NCBI RefSeq assembly: GCF_902499045.1
Contig: NZ_CABVPL010000067.1
Location: 1-32,076 of the forward strand
Reading direction: 5' to 3'
Origin: Burkholderia latens
GTDB lineage: Bacteria > Pseudomonadota > Gammaproteobacteria > Burkholderiales > Burkholderiaceae
DNA length: 32,076 bases
Shown here: positions 1 to 7,332 of the stretch, piece by piece
Layout of the letters: each line of letters opens with the position of its first letter
Position numbering within the stretch: the first letter of the stretch is position 1
Notes under the pieces: model-generated
Databases searched by the model: none
Seen by the model: the letters and a program-made list of their open reading frames with translations, nothing else
Told to the model about the DNA's origin: nothing
Translations under genes and position numbers: made by a program

Positions 1-201
1 CCGCTCGTCGCGTTCGACGCGGCGCAGCTCGCGCAGTGCGCGCCGCTTGCAGCGAGCCGTCCGTCGGACGCCGCGCTCGCGCGCTTCGGCGTGGCCGGCG
101 TGGCCGAGCCGTGCGCGATGCTTGCGGCGCCCGCAGGCCGGCTGCTCGGCCCCAAATCCATCGTGGGCGGCGTGACGGTCGCGCTCGCCGGCCCGCTCTG
201 A
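1..201 (+). CDS. CobE/CbiG C-terminal-like cobalamin biosynthesis protein (3' end only)
   Basis: This is the 3' end of a gene that begins upstream of the window; frame 1 is open from base 1 to a TGA at 199-201. The visible 66 residues contain GVAGVAEPCAMLAA followed by GRLLGPKS and GVTVALA. That pattern is typical of the C-terminal domain of CbiG, which also occurs alone as CobE and is linked to corrin ring contraction and side-chain processing in vitamin B12 synthesis. The gene is followed after 33 bp by cobO and then cobB on the same strand, which supports a cobalamin operon. Whether the whole protein is a stand-alone CobE or a longer CbiG cannot be decided from the tail alone. Confidence 0.75.
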   Translation, partial: PLVAFDAAQLAQCAPLAASRPSDAALARFGVAGVAEPCAMLAAPAGRLLGPKSIVGGVTVALAGPL

Positions 202-234
202 ACGTTTGTTTCGCTTTCGACAGGACGATTCCCA

Positions 235-837
235 ATGAAGACCGATGCCGAATCCCATCAGCGGATGGCCGAACGCCGCCGCGCCGGCCATGAAAAAAAG
301 CAGGCTGCGGCCACGCAGGAAAAGGGCCTGCTGATCGTCAACACCGGCAACGGCAAGGGCAAGAGCACCGCCGCGTTCGGGATGGCCGTGCGCGTGCTCG
401 GCCACGGGATGCGGCTCGGCGTCGTGCAGTTCATCAAGGGCGCGCTGCATACGTCCGAGCGCGATTTCCTCGGCGCGGTCGCGCAATGCGATTTCGTGAC
501 GATGGGCGACGGCTACACGTGGAACACGCAGAACCGCGACGCCGACATCGCGACCGCGCGCAAGGGCTGGGACGAGGCGCGCCGGATGATCGAAAGCGGC
601 GACTACCGGATGGTGATCCTCGACGAACTGAACACCGTGCTCAAGTACGAATACCTGCCGCTCGACGAAGTGCTCGCGACGCTCGTCGCGCGCCCGGCTT
701 CGGTGCACGTCGTCGTCACCGGCCGGCATGCGCCGGATGCGCTGATCGATGCGGCCGACCTCGTCACCGAGATGCGGCTCGTCAAGCATCCGTACAAGGA
801 ACAGGGCGTGAAGGCGCAGCCCGGCGTGGAGTTCTGA
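235..837 (+). CDS. cobO: Corrinoid adenosyltransferase (cob(I)yrinic acid a,c-diamide adenosyltransferase)
   Basis: A 200-residue cytoplasmic enzyme of the CobO/BtuR/CobA family that transfers the 5'-deoxyadenosyl group of ATP to the cobalt of a reduced corrinoid. The signature is the family's P-loop variant TGNGKGKST near residues 37-45, followed by AAFGMAVRVLGHG. Further family stretches are VVQFIKGA, MVILDELN and VVTGRHAPDALIDAADLVTE. The length matches the usual 195-205 residues. The ATG is preceded by AGGA at 222-225 with a spacing of about 9 bases. It sits 33 bp after the CobE/CbiG-like gene and 3 bp before cobB, so the three are probably co-transcribed. I see no B12 riboswitch in the short upstream gap. 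The family call is secure. Confidence 0.95.
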   Translation: MKTDAESHQRMAERRRAGHEKKQAAATQEKGLLIVNTGNGKGKSTAAFGMAVRVLGHGMRLGVVQFIKGALHTSERDFLGAVAQCDFVTMGDGYTWNTQNRDADIATARKGWDEARRMIESGDYRMVILDELNTVLKYEYLPLDEVLATLVARPASVHVVVTGRHAPDALIDAADLVTEMRLVKHPYKEQGVKAQPGVEF

Positions 838-840
838 CCG

Positions 841-2145
841 ATGCCGGCCTGCCCCGCGCTGTTCGTCACCGCCCCCGCGTCCGGCCAGGGCAAGACGTCG
901 GTGACGGCGGGCCTCGCGCGGCTGCACCGCCGGCTCGGCCGCCGCGTGCGCGTGTTCAAGACCGGGCCGGATTTTCTCGATCCGATGCTGCTCGAACGCG
1001 CGAGCGGCGCACCGGTGCATGCGCTCGACCTCGGGATGGTCGGGGAAGCCGGCTGCCGCGCGCTGCTTGCCGAGGCCGCGCGCGACGCGGACCTGATCCT
1101 GATCGAAGGCGTGATGGGGCTGTTCGACGGCACGCCGAGCAGCGCCGACCTCGCGGCCGCGTTCGGCGTGCCGGTCGTCGCGGTGATTTCCGCGAAGGCG
1201 ATGGCGCAGACGTTCGCGGCGATCGCGTTCGGGCTCGCGCGGTTCCGGCCGGGACTGCCGTTTCACGGCGTGCTCGCGAACCGCGTCGGCTCGCCGCGGC
1301 ATGCGGAACTGCTGCGGCAGGCGCTGCCGGGCGACTTGCGCTGGCTCGGGCACGTGCCGGCCGATGCCGGTATCGCGCTGCCGGAACGGCATCTCGGCCT
1401 GCACCAGCCAGCCGACATCGCCGACCTCGACGCGCGGCTCGAGCGCGCGGCCGACGTGCTCGAGCAGACGGCGCTCGCCGGCTTGCCGCCCGTCGTCGCG
1501 TTCGCCGAACCGGACGTTGCCGCCCCGCTGCCGCGCGCGCTCGCCGGCAGGCGGATCGCGATCGCGCGCGATGCGGCGTTCTCGTTCATCTATCCGGCGA
1601 ATCTGGCGCTGCTGGATGCGCTCGGTGCGCAACTGCAGTTCTTCTCGCCGCTCGCGGACGAACCCGTGCCCGGCGATTGCGATGCGTTGTTCCTGCCCGG
1701 CGGGTATCCGGAGCTGCATGCAGCGACGCTCGCGGCGAATGCCGTGACCGCGCGGTCGATTCGCGCGCACGCGGCCGCCGGGCGGCCGATCGTCGCCGAA
1801 TGCGGCGGGATGGTGTATCTGTGCGAATCGCTTGCCGACGCGGACGGTGCGACGACGCCGATGCTCGGGCTGCTGCCGGGCCATGCGACGATGCAGCGCC
1901 GGTTCGCGGCGCTCGGGATGCAGCAGCTGGACACGCGCACCGGGACGATGCGCGGTCATACGTTTCATTATTCGCGGCTCGAGACGCCGCTGGCGCCGGT
2001 GGCGAGCGCCGCGCGGCCCGATGGCGGCGCCGGCAGCGGCGAAGCCGTGTATCGCGCGGGCCCGATCGTCGCGACGTACATGCACATGTACTGGCCGTCG
2101 AATCCGGACGCGGCGGCGGCGCTGTTCGATGGGAGCCTGTTCTAG
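841..2145 (+). CDS. cobB: Cobyrinate / hydrogenobyrinate a,c-diamide synthase
   Basis: A 434-residue glutamine amidotransferase (CobB/CbiA family) that amidates the a and c carboxylates of the corrin ring with ATP and glutamine. The N-terminal dethiobiotin-synthetase-like ATPase domain starts with the P-loop ASGQGKTS at residues 13-20 and contains LILIEGVMGLFDG. The C-terminal class-I-like glutaminase domain (about 245-434) has the LFLPGGYPELH stretch, the predicted nucleophile Cys321 in AECGGMVYLC, and a late conserved His in RGHTFHYSRLE. The start lies only 3 bp after the cobO stop, consistent with translational coupling. The gene ends the cobalamin block and converges on the parE-like gene. 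CobB (aerobic) and CbiA (anaerobic) cannot be told apart by motif alone; the neighbouring CobO does not settle it. Confidence 0.93.
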   Translation: MPACPALFVTAPASGQGKTSVTAGLARLHRRLGRRVRVFKTGPDFLDPMLLERASGAPVHALDLGMVGEAGCRALLAEAARDADLILIEGVMGLFDGTPSSADLAAAFGVPVVAVISAKAMAQTFAAIAFGLARFRPGLPFHGVLANRVGSPRHAELLRQALPGDLRWLGHVPADAGIALPERHLGLHQPADIADLDARLERAADVLEQTALAGLPPVVAFAEPDVAAPLPRALAGRRIAIARDAAFSFIYPANLALLDALGAQLQFFSPLADEPVPGDCDALFLPGGYPELHAATLAANAVTARSIRAHAAAGRPIVAECGGMVYLCESLADADGATTPMLGLLPGHATMQRRFAALGMQQLDTRTGTMRGHTFHYSRLETPLAPVASAARPDGGAGSGEAVYRAGPIVATYMHMYWPSNPDAAAALFDGSLF

Positions 2146-2235
2146 TTCGGGCGGGATCGCAGCCGGAGCCGAACGGCGCTTCGCACCGGAATTGCGAGCC
2201 CGCTTCGACGTGGCCGCCTTGCACGCGGCTTGCGT

Positions 2236-2535
2236 CTACAGATGCCGCTCGATGTCCATGCGTTCATGCATCATGCGGATGACATCGAACGACGCGTCCG
2301 TTTCGCGATAGAACACGACGTGTGAGCTTGCCGCGTATCGGAAATAGCCATCACGGGCAATGCAGGCGCGACCGACTTTTCGGCCGCGCGCCAGCGCTTC
2401 CATGGTTGCAACCAGATCGCGGTGGTAGTGGTCTGCTTGCTCCAGCGACCAATGTTCGGCGGTGTAGCGCCAAATGTCTTCGAGATCGCGTTCGGCCAGA
2501 GGGGTGAGTTGAAGTTGCCGACCTTTAACCGCCAT
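2236..2535 (-). CDS. parE: ParE-family (RelE/ParE superfamily) toxin, apparently orphaned
   Basis: A 99-residue protein with the ParE layout: LTPLAERDLEDIWRYT at the N-terminus (helical hairpin), VGRACIARDGYFRY in the middle, and the strand-rich end VVFYRETDASFDVIRMMHER closing with the typical MDIERHL tail. ParE toxins usually poison DNA gyrase. The length is normal and no frameshift is seen, so the gene looks complete. The ATG has a good GGAG ribosome-binding site 5 bases upstream. Intact pairs have parD directly upstream with a short overlap. Here the start also overlaps an upstream stop codon by 11 bp, but the upstream frame is only a remnant because the amidohydrolase gene ends at 2596. 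Transcription could come from read-through of that gene. Family confidence is high; activity is unknown. Confidence 0.88.
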   Translation of the reverse strand: MAVKGRQLQLTPLAERDLEDIWRYTAEHWSLEQADHYHRDLVATMEALARGRKVGRACIARDGYFRYAASSHVVFYRETDASFDVIRMMHERMDIERHL

Positions 2536-2595
2536 GCGATCTCCGCATGCGGGCCAGGAACGCCTCGCTATCGAATGCCTTGGGCGCGCCCGCCG
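2525..2595 (-). pseudogene. 3' remnant of a ParD-type antitoxin gene
   Basis: Reading toward parE, about 22 codons in one frame precede a TAA at 2525-2527 and end in KAFDSEAFLARMRRSHGG. The FD-x-(D/E)-AFLA pattern close to the stop is what the C-terminal tail of ParD antitoxins looks like, and the stop overlaps the parE start as in intact parDE operons. A full ParD is about 80 residues. Upstream of this tail the same frame runs antisense-like into the end of the amidohydrolase gene (Arg-rich, no ParD features), so the N-terminal ribbon-helix-helix part is missing. It is inferred to be a truncation at the amidohydrolase boundary. The match is short and made by eye. Confidence 0.6.
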
Positions 2596-3759
2596 TTACA
2601 CCAGAAACGCCTCGGCCAGCTTCACCCAATACGACGCACCGGCCGGCAGCGCCGCGTCGTTGAAGTCGTAGCCGGGGTTGTGCACCATGCAGCCGCCCTC
2701 CCCGTCGCCGTTGCCGATGATCAGGTAGCAGCCCGGCCGCTTCTCGAGCAGGAACGCGAAATCCTCGCTGCCGGTGAGCGGCGCCATCCCGTCGATCAGG
2801 TTCGCTTCGCCGGCCCACTCACGCGCGACACCGCGGGCAAACGCGGTCATCTCGGCATCGTTGACGAGCACCGGGTAGCGGCGCTGGTAGTCGATCGTCG
2901 CGGTCGCGCCGAACACGGCCGCCTGCGCGTGAACGACTTCGTTGATGCGCGTCTCGAGCAGGTCGCGCACGTCCGGCTTCAGCGCGCGCACCGACAGGCG
3001 CATCTGCGCGCGATCGGGAATCACGTTCGGCGCGTCGCCCGCATGGATCGCGCCGACCGTGACGATCGCCATGTCGAGCGGCGACACGTTGCGCGACACG
3101 ATCGTCTGCAGCGCGATGACGATCTGCGCGCATACGACGACCGGATCGATCGCCTTGTGCGGCACCGCGCCGTGGCCGCCGCGCCCTTGCACGTCGACGA
3201 TCACGGTATCCGACGACGCCATGAACGGCCCAGGCAGGAAGCCGAATTTACCGGTCGGGAAACCGGGCATGTTGTGCATCGCGAAGATCGCATCGCACGG
3301 GAATTGCTCGAACAGCCCGTCGTCGAGCATTTTCTTCGCGCCGCCGAGCCCTTCCTCCGCCGGCTGGAAGATCAGGTTCAGCGTGCCGGAAAAGCGGCGT
3401 TCGCGCGCAAGGTGCTTCGCGGCGGCGAGCAGCATCGCGGTGTGGCCGTCGTGGCCGCACGCGTGCATCTTGCCGGGGATCGTGCTCTGGTACGGAAGAC
3501 CGGTCGATTCGTGGATCGGCAGCGCGTCCATGTCGGCGCGCAGGCCGAGGCGCTGCGCGCCGTCGCCGAGCTTCAGCTGCGCGACCACGCCCGTGCCGCC
3601 CAGCCCGCGATGCACCGTGTAGCCCCACGCCTGCAATTGCTCGGCGACGAGGTCGCTCGTCGCGAATTCCTCGAAGCCCAGCTCGGGGTGCGCGTGAATA
3701 CGGTGCCGGATCTGGATCATTTCGTCGGCGAGGCCTGCGGGAATCACGCTGTGCGTCAC
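2596..3759 (-). CDS. M20-family amidohydrolase / metallopeptidase (hippurate hydrolase-like)
   Basis: A 387-residue cytoplasmic metal-dependent amidohydrolase of the M20D group, which includes hippuricase-like and N-acyl-amino-acid hydrolases. Visible motifs: RHRIHAHPELGFEE near residues 18-31, LRADMDALP at 73-81, the metal-binding HACGHDGH at 99-106, the catalytic and metal-binding pair in QPAEEGLGG around 135-136, and GSEDFAF near the C-terminus. I chose the GTG at 3759 because AGGAG lies 8 bases upstream and the protein then starts at the family's normal N-terminus. An open frame continues 81 codons further upstream but is low-complexity and has no family similarity. The gene stops 70 bp before the parE region and is divergent from the AbiE pair. 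The substrate cannot be predicted. Confidence 0.93.
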   Translation of the reverse strand: MTHSVIPAGLADEMIQIRHRIHAHPELGFEEFATSDLVAEQLQAWGYTVHRGLGGTGVVAQLKLGDGAQRLGLRADMDALPIHESTGLPYQSTIPGKMHACGHDGHTAMLLAAAKHLARERRFSGTLNLIFQPAEEGLGGAKKMLDDGLFEQFPCDAIFAMHNMPGFPTGKFGFLPGPFMASSDTVIVDVQGRGGHGAVPHKAIDPVVVCAQIVIALQTIVSRNVSPLDMAIVTVGAIHAGDAPNVIPDRAQMRLSVRALKPDVRDLLETRINEVVHAQAAVFGATATIDYQRRYPVLVNDAEMTAFARGVAREWAGEANLIDGMAPLTGSEDFAFLLEKRPGCYLIIGNGDGEGGCMVHNPGYDFNDAALPAGASYWVKLAEAFLV

Positions 3760-4043
3760 GGTGTCGTCTCCTGGGTGCTGGTGGGGGTGCTGGCAAGGAT
3801 AGTCCGACGGACAGCAACCAGACAGACATAAAGTCGTCGCGGCGGCAACCTGGAGTTGCCGGCCGGCCGCCGCGACGCGCGACGAATTGGGCAGACCGCG
3901 CAGACCAGCCGTCCGGACGACTGCCGCGCCGGCCGGGAATGGACGACACTGTGAGTTCGGGCGCAATTTTTTGGCGGAGGGAATCGATTGATTGCCGCTC
4001 AAGATTATAAAATAGTTCCATCAGATCAAAGTGTTGGTCACGT

Positions 4044-4100
4044 TTGTTCATTTTTTGACGCTTGTACATTTTTTGTGTACGCTGATGGAAAAGTGAACAA
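4044..4100 (+). repeat. TTGTnCA repeats, putative AbiEi operator
   Basis: TTGTTCATTTTTTG at 4044-4057 recurs as TTGTACATTTTTTG at 4062-4075, 13 of 14 bases identical with an 18-base period, so both copies lie on nearly the same face of the helix. A third half-site, TGAACAA at 4094-4100, is the exact inverse of the first TTGTTCA. The copies cover the -35, the spacer and the start region of the promoter in front of the AbiEi-like gene, which is where an autorepressor would bind. Known AbiEi antitoxins repress their own operon through repeats in the promoter. Binding here is inference. Confidence 0.5.
4055..4083 (+). promoter_or_regulatory. Candidate sigma-70 promoter of the abiE-like operon
   Basis: TTGACG at 4055-4060 is followed after a 17-base spacer by TACGCT at 4078-4083. 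The -35 matches 5 of 6 consensus bases; the -10 is weaker. Predicted transcription would start near 4090, just before the GTG at 4093 and about 24 bases before the ATG at 4114. The element is interleaved with the TTGTnCA repeats. Confidence 0.45.
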
Positions 4101-4113
4101 GCGACCCGCTCCG

Positions 4114-5184
4114 ATGCCCGACAACGCTCCTCTTCCGATCGCGGAACAGCACGTGCTGGACGAAGCGTGCACCGCGTTCGAACGCGCGACCCGGCGCTTC
4201 AACGCCCGGCCCATACGCGTGCCGGCCGCATACCGCGCGCACGCCGACGCGATGATCCGCTTCCGCATTGCCGGGCAGACTCTCGAATTGCCGGCGGCCG
4301 TGAGCGCGGGCGTCGAAACCGTGCAGGATGCGCGCGCGGCGCTGCGGCGCCGCGGCAGCGGGCCCGCGCCCGGCGAGCGGCCGCTGATGCTGGTCGCGCC
4401 GTACGTCTCGGACGAACTGGCCGCCCGCCTGATCGACGAACGCATCCCGTTCGTCGATACCGCCGGCAACGCGTGCCTGCTCCAGCCGGAGGCCACCGTG
4501 ATGATTCTCGGGCGCCCGAAACCGACCCGCATCCCGCGCCGGCAAGCGTCGCGCGCCACGACGCCGAAGGGGCTCGCCGTGATGTTCGCGCTGGCGACGC
4601 AGCCGGGCCTCGTCGCGCAACCGTACCGCGCGATCGCCGCCGTGTCGGGCGTCGCACTCGGCACGGTGAACCTCGCGATGGACGACCTGATCGCACGCGG
4701 GCTCGTCGCGCAGCGGCGCAACGGCGAACGGCTGATGTCCGACTGGCCGCGCTTCGTGCAGGAATGGGTCGCGCTGTACCCGAGCCGCCTGCGCGCGAAA
4801 CTGCCGGCCCGGCGGTTTGCCGCGCTCGCCCCCGACTGGTGGCGCGGCTTCGATTTCGCCGCCTTCGATGCGCGGCTCGGCGGCGAACCGGCGGCCGATC
4901 TGCTGACGCACGACCTGAAGCCGGCCGCGATCACCGTCTATACGCACGGCGCCGCGTCGAACCGCCTGCTGCTTCACGCGCGTCTGCGCCCGGACGAGCA
5001 CGGCGACGTCGAACTGCTCGAAGCATTCTGGCCGCCGTCGCCCGCACTCGACTGGCGCGAGCAGGACGTGCCGCTCGTGCCGCCGCTCCTGATCTACGCG
5101 GATCTCGTGTCGTCCGGAGACAGCCGCAATCTCGCCGCCGCCGAACACATCCATGACCGATACCTCGCCCGCCCGCCCGCTTGA
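4114..5184 (+). CDS. AbiEi-family antitoxin / transcriptional regulator (type IV toxin-antitoxin)
   Basis: A 356-residue protein with three visible parts. Residues about 90-135 contain LVAPYVSDELAARLIDE and FVDTAGNACL, the D-x-x-GN stretch recognised in the AbiEi-like antitoxin family. Residues 150-200 form a winged-helix DNA-binding region (YRAIAAVSGVALGTVNLAMD and ARGLV). The rest is a mixed alpha/beta C-terminal domain ending in LLIYADLVSSGD. In type IV systems the antitoxin does not bind the toxin but counteracts it and represses the operon. The next gene, a nucleotidyltransferase, overlaps the 3' end by 32 bp, the expected arrangement. The ATG at 4114 fits the candidate promoter, but no clear ribosome-binding site precedes it. 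The GTG at 4093 (seven codons longer) is an alternative. The family call is by motif and context. Confidence 0.75.
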   Translation: MPDNAPLPIAEQHVLDEACTAFERATRRFNARPIRVPAAYRAHADAMIRFRIAGQTLELPAAVSAGVETVQDARAALRRRGSGPAPGERPLMLVAPYVSDELAARLIDERIPFVDTAGNACLLQPEATVMILGRPKPTRIPRRQASRATTPKGLAVMFALATQPGLVAQPYRAIAAVSGVALGTVNLAMDDLIARGLVAQRRNGERLMSDWPRFVQEWVALYPSRLRAKLPARRFAALAPDWWRGFDFAAFDARLGGEPAADLLTHDLKPAAITVYTHGAASNRLLLHARLRPDEHGDVELLEAFWPPSPALDWREQDVPLVPPLLIYADLVSSGDSRNLAAAEHIHDRYLARPPA

Positions 5185-6058
5185 AATCGACGCGCGCCGG
5201 CCGCTCGAACCGGCCGCGGTCGCACTGCTGCAGGCCGTCGGCGCGGCGTGCGCGCAACTCGATGCGGCATTCGTCGTTGCCGGCGCGACCGCGCGCGACA
5301 TCCTGATGTGGCACGTGCACGGCATCCGTCCGGTGCGCGCGACGCGGGACGTCGACGTCGCGGTGTGCGCGGTCAGCTGGCCGTTTCACGAACGGCTCGT
5401 CGATGCGCTCGTCGCGACCGGGCAGTTCGCCCGCGCGCCGAAGCATCAGCAGAAACTGCTGTTCGACAGCGGCTCGCCCGGCTTTCGCACCGAACTCGAT
5501 CTGGTGCCGTTCGGGCCGCTCGAAACGCCGCCCGGCGAAATCGCATGGCCGCCGGGCGGCGACTTCGTGCTGAACGTGCTGGGGTTTCAGGAGGCGGTCG
5601 ATACGGCGCTGGCCGTGTCGATCGGCGGCGGCATCACGGTGCCGGTGGCGAGCCTCCCGGCGCTCGCGCTGCTGAAGCTGCTCGCGTGGAAGGACCGGCG
5701 CGCACGCCAGAACAGCGATGCGTACGACCTGCTGTTCCTGCTCACGCATTTTCACGATGCGGGCAATCGCGAACGCATCTGGGACGTCGCGCCCGATCTG
5801 CTGGAACAACACGGCTTCGAGCCCGAACTCGCTGCGGCGGCGCTGCTTGCGCGCGACGCGAAGCGGATCGCGTCGGCGCACACGCACGATGCGATCCGCG
5901 CGCTATTGTCCGACGACGCGACCTGCGCGACGCTCGGGCAGGATCTGCAGGCCCGCGCGTTCGCGCTGTTGCCCGGTGAATTCAATGGCGACGCCGACCG
6001 GTATCTCGACGCGTTCCGCGGCGGTTTCCTCGCGGATCCGCCCGCTCGTCGAGGATGA
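5153..6058 (+). CDS. AbiEii-family nucleotidyltransferase toxin (type IV toxin-antitoxin)
   Basis: A 301-residue protein with the DNA-polymerase-beta-like nucleotidyltransferase core. VAGATARDIL at residues 42-51 stands where the family has its G(G/S) motif, RATRDVDVAV at 62-71 carries the two catalytic Asp (66 and 68), and a third acidic residue lies in ELDLVPFG (Asp116). Downstream, LLKLLAWKDRRARQNSDAYDL is the Lys/Arg-Asp stretch typical of AbiEii/AbiGii toxins. These enzymes are known or proposed to act on tRNA or nucleotides and to cause growth arrest during phage infection. All catalytic residues appear intact. It overlaps the antitoxin-like gene by 32 bp and should depend on the same promoter. 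A housekeeping nucleotidyltransferase is less likely because of the pairing. Confidence 0.78.
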   Translation: MTDTSPARPLEIDARRPLEPAAVALLQAVGAACAQLDAAFVVAGATARDILMWHVHGIRPVRATRDVDVAVCAVSWPFHERLVDALVATGQFARAPKHQQKLLFDSGSPGFRTELDLVPFGPLETPPGEIAWPPGGDFVLNVLGFQEAVDTALAVSIGGGITVPVASLPALALLKLLAWKDRRARQNSDAYDLLFLLTHFHDAGNRERIWDVAPDLLEQHGFEPELAAAALLARDAKRIASAHTHDAIRALLSDDATCATLGQDLQARAFALLPGEFNGDADRYLDAFRGGFLADPPARRG

Positions 6059-6266
6059 CAGGCTGCGGCGCGGCGGCCATGCGATCGTGCGTGCACGGCA
6101 TCATGCCGACGCTGCCCGGTCTTCGAACGACAACCCCCGCGACACGGCCGCATTCGCGACTATTGTTCGTGACGAGCACGGCATGCATCGGCGATGCGTT
6201 CCTGCCGACCGCAGGGCCGATGCCCGTCGCCCCCGGCAAGCCGCACGAAGCATCATCCAGCCGCGC

Positions 6267-6281
6267 CGGCGCTTCGCGCCG
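6267..6281 (-). terminator. Hairpin after orbL, possible terminator of the biosynthesis operon
   Basis: A 6-bp perfect stem (CGGCGC paired with GCGCCG, 3-base loop) lies 8 bases beyond the orbL stop codon, in the 230-bp convergent gap between the AbiEii-like gene (ends 6058) and orbL (ends 6289). There is no T-run on either side, so it is not a classical intrinsic terminator. I see no gene in this gap. Confidence 0.3.
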
Positions 6282-6288
6282 CATCCGT

Positions 6289-7332
6289 TCACGGCAACCG
6301 GAAAGTGTCGAAGAACGTCTCGCGCTCCATCACGGTGAGCGCCGCGCGCTTGTGCGGGAAATCGAATTCCTTCAGCGTGTAGAACCCGAGCCGGTGCATG
6401 TACGCGATATGCCGCACGTGATCGACGCGCGGCTCGCCGACGAGGCGCTGCGTGCGCGGTTCGTCGACGAACATGTAGTGCAGCACCCCGCTCCACCACG
6501 CATGCAGCTTGCCCGCGCTCTGGAAGCGCGAGTCGCCGATCAGCAGGTGCAGCCCGCGATCGTAGTCGTGCGCGTCGTAGAACGGCGCGAGGCGGTCCTC
6601 CTTCGCCCAGTAGAACTCGAAATAGCCGAACGGCGTGTCGTCGAAATAGCCGATCGTCGGATGCATGTGCGGATCGGCGAGCCGCTCCGCGAGATACGCG
6701 GTGTGCTCGGCGAGCGTGCCGCGCTGATCCCAGAAGTGCGCGACGCGATCGAGGTTCATCCAGTCGCTGAACAGCTGTGCATGCGCGTCGACGTCGACGG
6801 TGCGCAGGCTGAACGTCATCCCGACCTGCGGCATGTAGCGCGCATAGATCTCGCCTGCCGGCGACGGCGGCCGCACCGGATGCCGATGGCCGTTCGTGAT
6901 CGTGTAGCGCAGCGGCATCCCGCCCGACGCGCTCGCCTTCAGCCACGGCCGCGGGTTCTGCCAGAACGTCGCGCGCGATGCGGTGACGCGCAGCCGGTCG
7001 CCCGCGACCTGCGCGCCGTCGATCACGCCTTCGCGCACCGCCCGCGCGACATACGCCGCGACGGCCGCCGCGTCGGCGCCGCCGAGCGGCAGCGACACCG
7101 TCGCCGCGTCGTGCCGCGTGTCCGTGTTGAACAGCGTGACGAATTCCGCAAGCAGCGCGGCCGGCGGATCGTCGGGGCGCCATGCGTCGAGCGTGCGCTC
7201 GGCAGCGGCCGGCGCCTGCTCGTGCGTGCCCGTTCGTGCATGTGCGGCGCCGTCGAGCGCCGCGTTCACGTCGCCTTCTACGACATCTGCCGTAGGCGCC
7301 GTGGCTGCCGGTTGCGTCAGCGTGTCTTCCAT
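6289..7332 (-). CDS. orbL: Siderophore N5-hydroxyornithine acyltransferase
   Basis: A 347-residue GNAT-fold acyltransferase of the IucB/PvdY-like group. The catalytic domain occupies roughly residues 150-347 and shows GYFDDTPFGYFEFYWAKED, the DYDRGLHLLIGDSRF stretch, YMFVDEPRTQRLVGEPR, and the C-terminal VMERETFF. An N-terminal Ala-rich linker (about residues 1-45) precedes a second poorly conserved domain. In ornibactin producers OrbL is considered the enzyme that attaches a 3-hydroxyacyl chain to N5-hydroxyornithine; that assignment is recalled, not derived here. The ATG overlaps the pvdF stop by one base (TGATG), so translation is probably coupled. An open frame extends far upstream but belongs to shadow coding over pvdF. 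It is the last gene of the operon. Confidence 0.88.
   Translation of the reverse strand: MEDTLTQPAATAPTADVVEGDVNAALDGAAHARTGTHEQAPAAAERTLDAWRPDDPPAALLAEFVTLFNTDTRHDAATVSLPLGGADAAAVAAYVARAVREGVIDGAQVAGDRLRVTASRATFWQNPRPWLKASASGGMPLRYTITNGHRHPVRPPSPAGEIYARYMPQVGMTFSLRTVDVDAHAQLFSDWMNLDRVAHFWDQRGTLAEHTAYLAERLADPHMHPTIGYFDDTPFGYFEFYWAKEDRLAPFYDAHDYDRGLHLLIGDSRFQSAGKLHAWWSGVLHYMFVDEPRTQRLVGEPRVDHVRHIAYMHRLGFYTLKEFDFPHKRAALTVMERETFFDTFRLP

Larger units (their letters stand above)
3760..4113. other. Intergenic region with an AT-rich island between the amidohydrolase and the AbiE operon
   Basis: This gap separates two divergent genes. The half nearest the amidohydrolase (3760-3965) is GC-rich and I recognise nothing in it beyond the AGGAG of that gene. 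From about 3965 to 4105 composition shifts sharply to AT, unlike everything else in the window. On the minus strand a perfect TATAAT lies at 4004-4009 and could be the -10 of the amidohydrolase promoter, but no good -35 is found at the right distance (TTGATC with a 14-base spacer is the best). On the plus strand the AbiE promoter and repeats described separately occupy 4044-4100. Confidence 0.5.

Noticed and set aside
486-2282. A 598-codon frame overlapping cobO and cobB on the same strand.
   Set aside because: It is an alternative-frame shadow; both underlying genes have intact family motifs and coupled starts.
2525-2818. A 97-codon minus-strand frame that could be read as a full antitoxin gene.
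   Set aside because: Most of it is a shadow of the amidohydrolase 3' end and Arg-rich; only the last 20 or so codons resemble ParD, so it is reported as a remnant.
3760-4002. N-terminal extension of the M20 amidohydrolase by 81 codons.
   Set aside because: No family similarity, it crosses the AT-rich promoter region, and a strong AGGAG precedes the GTG at 3759.
6059-6288. Possible small genes in the gap between the AbiEii-like gene and orbL.
   Set aside because: The frames here are short, lack ribosome-binding sites and show no recognisable motifs.
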